Shown in pieces: positions 1-5,592 of a stretch of DNA of 10,636 nucleotides (position 1 is its first letter; every line of letters starts with the position of its first letter). This stretch comes from Dehalococcoidia bacterium (lineage in GTDB: Bacteria; Chloroflexota; Dehalococcoidia; UBA2979). Where the stretch lies: NCBI GenBank assembly GCA_018700215.1, contig JABIST010000195.1, positions 1-10,636 on the forward strand, in the 5' to 3' direction. The notes under the pieces were generated by a model. The model saw nothing but the letters and a program-made list of their open reading frames with translations, was not told the DNA's origin and did no database searches. A program made the translations under genes and the position numbers.

Positions 1-539
1 CCAACGGCGCCGGCAAGTCCGTGCTCGTTCGTATCGTCCTCGGCGAACTCGAACCCACCGAGGGCGTGGCCAAGCTCGGCCCCAGCATCGACGTCGCCTA
101 CTACTCCCAGCAGCACGAGACGCTCGACTACAACTCGACGCCCATCGAGGAGATCCGGCGCCTCAAACCCATGCGCGAAGAAGCCGCCATCGCCTTCCTC
201 AGCACCTTCCTCTTCGATCACCCGCGCGCCCTGCGTCGCGTCGGCCTGCTCAGCGGCGGCGAAAAGAGCCGCCTCCAGCTCGCCAAGCTCATGCTCGCCG
301 AAGCCAACCTGCTCATCCTCGATGAGCCCACCAACAACCTCGACATCCCCTCCGCCGAGGTCCTCGAAGACGCCCTCGACGCCTACAAAGGCACCATCCT
401 CGCCATCTCCCACGACCGCTATTTCCTGGAGCGCATCGCCGCCCGCCTCGTCCAACTCGAGGACGGCGAACTGACGGAGTACCTCGGCGGCTACACCGCC
501 TACCTCGCAGGCACCGCCACCGAGACATCGACGGTCTAG
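1..539 (+). CDS. ABC-F family ATPase, C-terminal fragment (5' end off the window)
   Basis: This is the last 178 residues of an ABC-F protein, a soluble tandem-ATPase that acts on the ribosome; the upstream part, including the first nucleotide-binding domain and linker, lies outside the window. The reading frame begins at base 3 with the second Walker A (NGAGKSVL). After it come a Q-loop (YYSQQHE), the ABC signature LSGGEKSRLQLAKLM, Walker B LLILDEPTNNLD with its D-loop, and the H-switch AISHDRYF. LDEPTNNLD and SHDRYF are hallmarks of ABC-F rather than membrane transporters. The protein ends about 30 residues after the H-switch (GGYTAYLAGT), so it lacks the C-terminal coiled coil of Uup. A valine follows GKS where threonine is usual. 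A GTG at base 21 could be read as a start, but it falls inside Walker A and is not the real one. The subgroup (EttA-like, YdiF-like or antibiotic-resistance type) cannot be decided from this half. Confidence 0.95.
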   Translation, partial: NGAGKSVLVRIVLGELEPTEGVAKLGPSIDVAYYSQQHETLDYNSTPIEEIRRLKPMREEAAIAFLSTFLFDHPRALRRVGLLSGGEKSRLQLAKLMLAEANLLILDEPTNNLDIPSAEVLEDALDAYKGTILAISHDRYFLERIAARLVQLEDGELTEYLGGYTAYLAGTATETSTV

Positions 540-572
540 CGCGGCCCGCGTGTGTGGACCGGGTGCGATTAG

Positions 573-587
573 ACCTCGCGACGAGGT
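573..587 (+). terminator. Weak hairpin between convergent genes
   Basis: A perfect 6-bp inverted repeat (ACCTCG / CGAGGT, loop CGA) lies 34 nt after the ABC-F stop codon, in the roughly 100-bp gap between two convergent genes. There is no T-tract after it on either strand, so it would be a weak terminator at best. The rest of the 540-640 gap shows nothing else I can name. Confidence 0.3.
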
Positions 588-640
588 TCTCAAGGCGCGG
601 AAAATTGCACTTCGTCCAACTGCAGCGTCGCGCGGACGGT

Positions 641-1354
641 TCATTCGAAGCTGGATTGCTGTAGCGCTTCCACGATGCCCGCAGCTAGGTTGCTGACGAG
701 AGTCGCGCGCTCTAGGTTCTCGAGCGATTCGTGCATGATTGAGGAGGCTGCGGCTTCCGGCGGAGCGCTTCCCAAGTGCTTCTCCACCCGTCGAAGTCGA
801 TCGCTCATCCGGGTGAGCTCTCGAAGCATCAGTGTCGTTTCTTCGCCACTCGGGACCTGCTCCAGAGCCTTGAACTGCCTCGCAGTGATGATTGGGGAGG
901 CGGCGGCTCTTCCCTCGAGTGCCGCTTTCAGCTGAGTGGATGCTCTCTCAGCGGCAGCAACGTAGGTCGTGTAGTCACCCGACTCGTATTGAATTGTGTT
1001 CTGGTCATCGACATCGAACGGTAGTTCTTCGAGTTCACTTGCTTCTATGAGCTGGACCAAGGGGACACGGGCTGCGTGCGCGATCGCTACCTCATAGAAG
1101 ACGTTTGGATTCCGCCCCGTCAGGTCGGCAATCACGGCGGGACCGTCGATGATGCGGTTGATGACGGTGTCAGTGATGCGCCCAGGAAGATCGATCTCAT
1201 CCGCCCGCTGTGCATCATTGAGGCCGGCACCGAGCGCGGCTGGCTTGGCGATCGAGTGAAGTACGAGATCCGACGCGAACCGCGCTTCGGAACCGGCGCC
1301 GCCGATGCGGGCCACGAAGAAGGCTACCCGGTTAGCGGTCGATTCTTCAGTCAT
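641..1354 (-). CDS. Nucleoside 2-deoxyribosyltransferase/TIR-like domain protein
   Basis: This 237-residue protein has a Rossmann-like N-terminal domain (about residues 8-125). The pattern is FFVARIGGAGSEAR (12-25), RADEID (50-55), a helix, then VIADLTGRNPNVFYEVAIAHA (split here: VIADLTGRN 74-82, PNVFYEV 83-89). It closes with LPFDVDDQNTIQYE (111-124). This is the layout of the nucleoside 2-deoxyribosyltransferase/TIR-like superfamily. E88 in NPNVFYE sits where the catalytic glutamate is expected, so hydrolysis of a nucleotide or NAD-like glycosidic bond is possible but unproven. Residues about 150-237 are mostly helical, with a charged amphipathic stretch (LMLRELTRMSDRLRRVEKHL) and match nothing I know. 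ATG is at 1354 with only a weak GGAA upstream. GC is lower than in neighbours: two 60-base lines gave 57% and 62%. It stands alone, convergent with the ABC-F gene and divergent from malate synthase. Homologues of this kind occur singly in many bacteria and have been linked to nucleotide-based conflict systems; a defence role here is inference. Confidence 0.8.
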   Translation of the reverse strand: MTEESTANRVAFFVARIGGAGSEARFASDLVLHSIAKPAALGAGLNDAQRADEIDLPGRITDTVINRIIDGPAVIADLTGRNPNVFYEVAIAHAARVPLVQLIEASELEELPFDVDDQNTIQYESGDYTTYVAAAERASTQLKAALEGRAAASPIITARQFKALEQVPSGEETTLMLRELTRMSDRLRRVEKHLGSAPPEAAASSIMHESLENLERATLVSNLAAGIVEALQQSSFE

Positions 1355-1403
1355 TGTGATTCCATTCTTCTGGGCCGTCGCCGTCCCCGTGGTGCTTTAC
1401 GCT

Positions 1404-1430
1404 CAGATAAACGATAGCGTCGTCAGTCAA
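1404..1430 (-). promoter_or_regulatory. Candidate promoter of the TIR/NDRT-like gene
   Basis: On the minus strand, TTGACT (1425-1430) is followed after 15 bp by TATCTG (1404-1409), about 50 nt upstream of the ATG at 1354. The -35 matches the consensus in 5 of 6 positions; the spacer is shorter than the ideal 17 bp. This is the only AT-richer patch in the 1355-1551 gap. Confidence 0.35.
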
Positions 1431-1538
1431 GTGGCAGACAATTGACCGCCCGCGACTCTGTGTCCCTGCCACCATCCCCCTCTGTCCCCCGCCGGGCGGT
1501 CACCGCGCTCGCCGCTGTGCCATGCTGTCGCTCCCACC

Positions 1539-1544
1539 GAGGAG
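1539..1544 (+). promoter_or_regulatory. Ribosome binding site that fixes the malate synthase start
   Basis: GAGGAG lies 7 nt before the ATG at 1552. It favours that start over the in-frame ATG at 1522, which has no such element. A CATGCT box at 1521-1526 may be a -10 element, and if so the upstream ATG would be at or before the transcript start. Confidence 0.8.
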
Positions 1545-1551
1545 CACTCCC

Positions 1552-3726
1552 ATGACCGACTACACCTCCGCCGCCGGACTCCGCGTCGCCACCATCCTCC
1601 ACGACCTCGTCGCCAACGAGATCGCCCCCGGCACCGGCGTCGCTCCCGAGGCCGTCTGGGACCTCCTCGCCGAGATCGTCCGCGACCTCGGCCCTCGCAA
1701 CGACCTGCTCCTCGCCCGCCGCGACGAGCTCCAGGGCGAGATCGATGGCTGGCTCGCCCAGCGCTACGGCGCGCCCATCGACCCCGCCGAGTCCCGCGCC
1801 TTCCTCGAGCAGATCGGCTACCTCGTCCCCGAGGGCGATGACTTCGAGGTCACCACCACCAACGTCGACCCGGAGATCACCACCATCGCCGGCCCCCAGC
1901 TCGTCGTCCCCGTGGACAACGCCCGCTACGCCCTCAACGCCGCCAACGCCCGCTGGGGCAGGCTCTTCGACGCCCTCTACGGCACCGACCTCCTCCCCGA
2001 GGGCCCCGGCACCGAGAAGGGCGACGCCTACAACCCCGCCCGAGGTGAACTCGTCATCGCCCGCGCCAACGACCTGCTCGACGAACTTGTCCCGCTCGCC
2101 TCCGCCTCATGGGCCGATGTCCGCGCCTTCCCCATCGAGGATGGCGCACTCCGCCTCGGCTTGGCTGGCGACGCCCTTGCCGCGCTCGCCACTCCCGAGG
2201 AGTTCGCTGGCTACGTCGGCACTCCGGACGCGCCATCGAGCATCCTCCTCCGCCACAATGGCCTCCACATCGACCTGCTAATCGACCCCACCGATGACGT
2301 CGGTCGTGCCCACCCCGCCGGCGTGAAAGACGTCATCCTTGAAGCCGCCGTCTCCACCATCGTCGACTGCGAGGACGCCGTCGCCGCCGTCGATGCCGAG
2401 GACAAGGCCGTCGTCTACGCCAACTGGACCGGCCTGATGAAGGGCGACCTCACCACCAGCTTCACGAGGGACGGCGAGACCGTGGAGCGCGCGCTCAACC
2501 CGGACCGCACCTACACCGCCCCGGACGGCAGCGCCCTCACCCTCCACGGCCGCAGCCTCCTCCTCACCCGCCACGTCGGCGCCCACGTCACCACCGACGC
2601 CGTCACCACCGAGGACGGCGCGGAGATCCCCGAGACCTTCCTCGATGCCGTCGTCACCTCCCTCGCCGCGATCCACGACCTCCGAGGTCCCGGCGCCGGT
2701 CGCAACAGCCGTGCCGGCAGCGTCTATATCGTCAAACCAAAGCAGCACGGCCCCGACGAAGTCGCGCTCTCCGTCGAACTCTTCGCCCGTGTCGAAGCCG
2801 CCTACGACCTCCCGCCCGGCACGCTCAAGCTCGGCATCATGGACGAAGAGCGCCGCACCACCGTCAACCTCAAGGAGTGCATCCGCGCCGCCGCGGACCG
2901 CGTCATCTTCATCAACACCGGCTTCCTCGACCGCACCGGCGACGAAATTCACACCCACATGGAAGCCGGTCCCATCATCCCCAAGCCCGAAATCAAGGCC
3001 GCCCCCTGGATGGTCGCCTACGAGGACTGGAACGTGGACATCGGCCTCGAAACCGGCCTCCCCGGCCACGCCCAGATCGGCAAAGGCATGTGGGCCATGC
3101 CTTCCGAGGCCAAAGCCATGCTCGAGGCCAAGGTCGGCCACCCCCAGGCCGGCGCCAACTGCGCTTGGGTCCCCTCACCCACCCTCGCCACCATCCACGC
3201 CATCCACTACCACCAGGTCAACGTCCCCGACCGCCAGCGCGTCCTTGCCGACCGTGGCCGCGCCAGCCTCGAGGACATCCTCACCCCGCCGCTGCTAGCC
3301 GACCGTCCCCTCACCCCCGAGGAGATCCAGGCCGACCTCGACAACAATGCCCAGGGCATCCTCGGCTACGTCGCCCGCTGGGTGGAGCAGGGCGTCGGCT
3401 GCTCAACCGTCCCCGACATCAAGGACGTCGGCCTCATGGAAGACCGCGCCACCCTCCGCATCTCCAGCCAGCACATCGCCAACTGGCTCCGCCACGGCCT
3501 CGTCACAGAACCCCAGGTCACCGAGTCCCTCCACCGCATGGCCGAAGTCGTCGATCGCCAGAACGCCGGCGACGCCGCCTACACCCCCATGGCCCCCAAC
3601 TTCGACGGCAGCACCGCCTTCCAGGCCGCCCAGGACCTCGTCTTCAAAGGCCGCGAACAGCCGAACGGCTACACCGAAGCCCTCCTCTGGCAGCACCGTC
3701 GCGCCTTCAAAGCCAAATCGAGCTAG
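1552..3726 (+). CDS. glcB: Malate synthase G
   Basis: It condenses glyoxylate with acetyl-CoA to give malate and CoA, a cytoplasmic Mg-dependent reaction of glycolate/glyoxylate use. From the ATG at 1552 it is 724 residues, essentially the length of E. coli GlcB (723). Conserved blocks in order are HGRSLLLTR (R334, active-site arginine), SVYIVKPKQHG, GIMDEERRTTVNL (E432) and FINTGFLDRTGDEIHT (D460). Then come ANCAWVPSPTLATIHAIHYH and GCSTVPDIKDVGLMEDRAT. E432 and D460 are 28 residues apart, like the Mg ligands E427 and D455 of the E. coli enzyme. C617 and D631, the catalytic base, fall at exactly the E. coli numbers, which supports the chosen start. The long isoform G is normally tied to glycolate-derived glyoxylate; no isocitrate lyase is in the window. 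The stop is 17 nt before an SDR gene, so the two are very probably co-transcribed. An extension to 1522 would add ten unsupported residues. Confidence 0.97.
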   Translation: MTDYTSAAGLRVATILHDLVANEIAPGTGVAPEAVWDLLAEIVRDLGPRNDLLLARRDELQGEIDGWLAQRYGAPIDPAESRAFLEQIGYLVPEGDDFEVTTTNVDPEITTIAGPQLVVPVDNARYALNAANARWGRLFDALYGTDLLPEGPGTEKGDAYNPARGELVIARANDLLDELVPLASASWADVRAFPIEDGALRLGLAGDALAALATPEEFAGYVGTPDAPSSILLRHNGLHIDLLIDPTDDVGRAHPAGVKDVILEAAVSTIVDCEDAVAAVDAEDKAVVYANWTGLMKGDLTTSFTRDGETVERALNPDRTYTAPDGSALTLHGRSLLLTRHVGAHVTTDAVTTEDGAEIPETFLDAVVTSLAAIHDLRGPGAGRNSRAGSVYIVKPKQHGPDEVALSVELFARVEAAYDLPPGTLKLGIMDEERRTTVNLKECIRAAADRVIFINTGFLDRTGDEIHTHMEAGPIIPKPEIKAAPWMVAYEDWNVDIGLETGLPGHAQIGKGMWAMPSEAKAMLEAKVGHPQAGANCAWVPSPTLATIHAIHYHQVNVPDRQRVLADRGRASLEDILTPPLLADRPLTPEEIQADLDNNAQGILGYVARWVEQGVGCSTVPDIKDVGLMEDRATLRISSQHIANWLRHGLVTEPQVTESLHRMAEVVDRQNAGDAAYTPMAPNFDGSTAFQAAQDLVFKGREQPNGYTEALLWQHRRAFKAKSS

Positions 3727-3731
3727 CCCCC

Positions 3732-3737
3732 GAGGAG
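3732..3737 (+). promoter_or_regulatory. Ribosome binding site of the SDR gene
   Basis: GAGGAG is 6 nt before the ATG at 3744 and sits just after the malate synthase stop. It defines the SDR start even though the same frame stays open for another 860 bases upstream, inside the malate synthase gene. Confidence 0.85.
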
Positions 3738-3743
3738 CCGCCA

Positions 3744-4505
3744 ATGAACTTCGCTACCTACCCCAGCCTCGAGGACGCCACCGTCTACATCACCGGCGGA
3801 GCCTCGGGCATCGGCGCCGAAATCGTCCGCGCCTTCGCCGACCAGCGCTCCCGCATCGGCTTCCTCGATTTCGACGTCGTCCGAGGTGACGCCCTCACCG
3901 CCGAACTCCGCGAGCAAGGCGCCGACGTCCACTTCGAACCCTGCGACCTCCGAGACATCGATGCCCTCCGACAGGCCTTCGTCTCGCTCGAGGCCACCCT
4001 CGGCCCCGCCACCGTCCTCATCAACGGCGCCGCCCGCGATGACCGCCACGACTGGCAAGACGTGACCGCCGACTACTACGACGAGCGCATTGCGACGAAC
4101 CTGCGCCACCAGTTCTTCGCCATCCAGGCCGTCGCCCCCGGCATGATCGCCGCCGGCAAAGGCTCCATCATCAACTTCGGTTCCGCCTCCTGGTGGCGCG
4201 CCGTCGGCGGCATGCCCGCCTACACCACCGCCAAGGCCGGCGTGCACGGCATGACCCGCTCCTTCGCCCGAGACCTCGGCAAGCACCGCATCCGCGTCAA
4301 CACCATCGTCCCCGGCTGGATCATGACCGACCGCCAGAAAGAACTCTGGGCCACCCCCGAAGCCCTCGAACAGACGCGCCAGAACCAGTGCCTCCCAGAC
4401 CTCATCGACCCCGTCTACCCCGCCAGGATGGCCCTCTTCCTCGCCTCCGATGACGCAGCCATGTGCACCGCCAACAACTACATGGTCGAAGCCGGCTCCG
4501 TCTGA
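3744..4505 (+). CDS. SDR-family NAD-dependent dehydrogenase, D-xylose 1-dehydrogenase-like
   Basis: This is a classical 253-residue short-chain dehydrogenase. The nucleotide-binding glycine motif TGGASGIG is at 17-24. The acidic D42 at the end of strand 2 points to NAD rather than NADP. NGAA (94-97) replaces the usual NNAG. The catalytic tetrad is N119, S147, Y160 and K164 (YTTAK). From memory, the stretches DDRHDW, DVTADYYDERI, NLRH, QAVAPGM, INFGSASW, QNQCL and LFLASDDAAMCT closely follow Caulobacter XylB, a D-xylose 1-dehydrogenase (EC 1.1.1.175) that makes xylonolactone. I therefore infer an aldose 1-dehydrogenase; the exact sugar is uncertain and other polyol or hydroxyacid substrates are possible. 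It follows malate synthase G by 17 nt, which would make sense if pentose breakdown yields glycolaldehyde, then glycolate and glyoxylate. Certainty is high for SDR and moderate for the sugar role. Confidence 0.9.
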   Translation: MNFATYPSLEDATVYITGGASGIGAEIVRAFADQRSRIGFLDFDVVRGDALTAELREQGADVHFEPCDLRDIDALRQAFVSLEATLGPATVLINGAARDDRHDWQDVTADYYDERIATNLRHQFFAIQAVAPGMIAAGKGSIINFGSASWWRAVGGMPAYTTAKAGVHGMTRSFARDLGKHRIRVNTIVPGWIMTDRQKELWATPEALEQTRQNQCLPDLIDPVYPARMALFLASDDAAMCTANNYMVEAGSV

Positions 4506-4507
4506 CC

Positions 4508-4520
4508 CAACCGGTGGTTG
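4508..4520 (+). terminator. Small hairpin after the malate synthase-SDR operon
   Basis: CAACC / GGTTG with loop GGT begins 3 nt after the SDR stop. The stem is only 5 bp and no T-run follows, so it could be a weak terminator or an mRNA 3'-end structure. Confidence 0.3.
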
Positions 4521-4534
4521 TCACGCAGACGCAG

Positions 4535-4540
4535 TAAGCT
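4535..4540 (+). promoter_or_regulatory. Candidate -10 element (TAAGCT), possibly for a leaderless transcript
   Basis: TAAGCT fits the TANNNT -10 pattern of high-GC bacteria and ends 7 nt before the ATG at 4548. A transcript starting at the normal distance would begin at or next to that ATG. The GGAG at 4542-4545 is only 2 nt from the ATG, too close to be a normal ribosome binding site. No good -35 is seen at the right distance. Confidence 0.35.
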
Positions 4541-4547
4541 TGGAGAC

Positions 4548-5105
4548 ATGTTCCGCTTCGCTGCCCTCGCGGCCCTGCTTGTCGCTTCTGCCCTCTCGAT
4601 CACTGCCTGTATCGACTACTCAGACGATCCGGACGACACGGACGACATCACCCTCCTTGCGAACACGGAATTCGGCCTCTACGGAGCAGGGGCTGTACAC
4701 ATCTCCTCGTTCGCTGCTCTCCAGGACTTTGTGCCCTTCGAGATCGCGCTCCCGGAAGCGCCTCCTGACGGCACCTATCTCAGGGGAGTGACCGTCCACC
4801 TCGGAGGGATGGGTGACGAAGAACGACAACGTCGCAGCACGAAAGCGATCCTCTCATTCAGCACACTGGACGATCGCGGTCTCTTCCACGTCGAACAGGT
4901 GCTCGCGCGCGCCGAACCTCAAGGCGTACTCGTCCTCGTCGACATCAGTGGTATCGAGGGCAAACTCATCGACTACCGCGCCGACGAGAACCGGCTCTAC
5001 TGGCGCGCCTGCGGACGGAGCTTCGTCATGGGCTACCCGCTCGACTATCTCGAGGACGCAGCCGTCACCGACTTCGCCGCCTCCCTCAGCGCGACCTGCG
5101 AGTAG
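4548..5105 (+). CDS. Putative lipoprotein, DUF4367-like
   Basis: This 185-residue protein has an N-terminal hydrophobic segment (about residues 4-20) ending in the lipobox ITAC, so C21 is the likely lipidated residue and the mature protein is predicted to be membrane-anchored outside the cytoplasm. An acidic linker (DDPDDTDD) follows. The rest has ISSFAALQDFVPFEIALPEA, GVTVHLG, GIEGKLIDY, NRLYWRACGRSFVMGY and a C-terminal helix. That order resembles DUF4367 domains of anti-sigma-like and secreted proteins; this is recognition by pattern only. C-terminal cysteines occur in WRACGRS and SATCE. An upstream in-frame TTG at 4518 would add MSRRRSKLGD, giving a more basic n-region, and cannot be excluded. 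The gene starts 42 nt after the SDR and may have its own promoter. No specific function can be assigned. Confidence 0.75.
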   Translation: MFRFAALAALLVASALSITACIDYSDDPDDTDDITLLANTEFGLYGAGAVHISSFAALQDFVPFEIALPEAPPDGTYLRGVTVHLGGMGDEERQRRSTKAILSFSTLDDRGLFHVEQVLARAEPQGVLVLVDISGIEGKLIDYRADENRLYWRACGRSFVMGYPLDYLEDAAVTDFAASLSATCE

Positions 5106-5165
5106 CTCCAACTGCCGGGGTGAGCACGCTCCCTCGAGGTACCTGCGCAACCAGGCCGGAACGGT

Positions 5166-5534
5166 CTACGAGCCTGCCGAAGGCAGTCTGGTCGTCTGCA
5201 GCGCCGCCAGCTGCCACCCGTCGCCCGCCGACACCAGCGTCGCCGTCAGCCGCACGTCCAGCTTCACCGGCGACTCAGCGCTCCCAGCCACGAGGTGTGC
5301 GATGCCATTGAGGACGGCGCAGCCCGGATACTCCCGCTCCGCCAGCTCCTCGATCTCCCACTGCTGATATCGCCGCCCGCCCTCGAACGCCGCGATCAGC
5401 TCAGCCTTCGTCTCGATGTTCGAGCGCGAGTGAACGTACGTGAAATCGTCCGCCACCAGCGGTGCCCACGCCGCCATGTCCGCAGCCAGCGTCGCCGCCG
5501 CCCACGCCCGAAACGTCTCGCTCGCTGTACCCAT
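5166..5534 (-). CDS. NTF2-like / SnoaL-like (DUF4440-type) protein
   Basis: This 122-residue single-domain protein starts with two amphipathic helices (TFRAWAAATLAADMAAWAPLV). DDFTYVHSRSN (29-39) and TKAELIAAFEGG follow, and then alternating strands ending in LVSAGDGWQLAALQTTRLP. This is the usual run of DUF4440/SnoaL-like members of the NTF2 fold, a cone-shaped pocket used by both enzymes and ligand-binding proteins. The substrate is unknown. The start is well supported: GGGGAGGA (5539-5546 on the complementary strand) lies 4 nt before the ATG. It is downstream of the MmgE/PrpD gene with a 58-nt gap, so it may be co-transcribed, although a TAGACT box at 5559-5564 could give it its own promoter. 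It converges with the lipoprotein gene; the 60 nt between them hold no convincing terminator. Confidence 0.85.
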   Translation of the reverse strand: MGTASETFRAWAAATLAADMAAWAPLVADDFTYVHSRSNIETKAELIAAFEGGRRYQQWEIEELAEREYPGCAVLNGIAHLVAGSAESPVKLDVRLTATLVSAGDGWQLAALQTTRLPSAGS

Positions 5535-5558
5535 CGAGTCCTCCCCAATCTTTCGAGC

Positions 5559-5564
5559 AGTCTA
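5559..5564 (-). promoter_or_regulatory. Candidate -10 element (TAGACT) for the NTF2-like gene
   Basis: Read on the minus strand, TAGACT lies 24 nt before the ATG at 5534, in the short gap after the MmgE/PrpD stop codon. It fits TANNNT; there is no clear -35. Confidence 0.25.
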
Positions 5565-5592
5565 CGACCCCCGCGCGCCAGCGCTACCGCTG

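Noticed and set aside
1076..1417. Plus-strand open frame opposite the NDRT/TIR-like gene
   Set aside because: No ribosome binding site or recognisable domain; the minus strand encodes a recognisable domain in the same place.
641..1551. Multi-gene defence island around the NDRT/TIR-like gene
   Set aside because: The flanks are an ABC-F gene and malate synthase; there is no nucleotidyltransferase, SLOG, ATPase or nuclease partner, no integrase and no attachment-site repeats visible.
2278..3141. 287-codon open frame on the minus strand inside malate synthase G
   Set aside because: It is the shadow of strong C-ending codon bias on the other strand; the product is Gly/Val/Asp-rich low complexity, while the sense gene has all catalytic residues.
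2877..3743. Long upstream extension of the SDR frame
   Set aside because: It overlaps malate synthase out of frame, is Arg/His/Pro-rich, and the true start has GAGGAG 6 nt before it.
5142..5155. CCTG/CAGG hairpin between the convergent lipoprotein and NTF2-like genes
   Set aside because: Only 4 bp of stem and no T-tract on either side, so not supported as a terminator.
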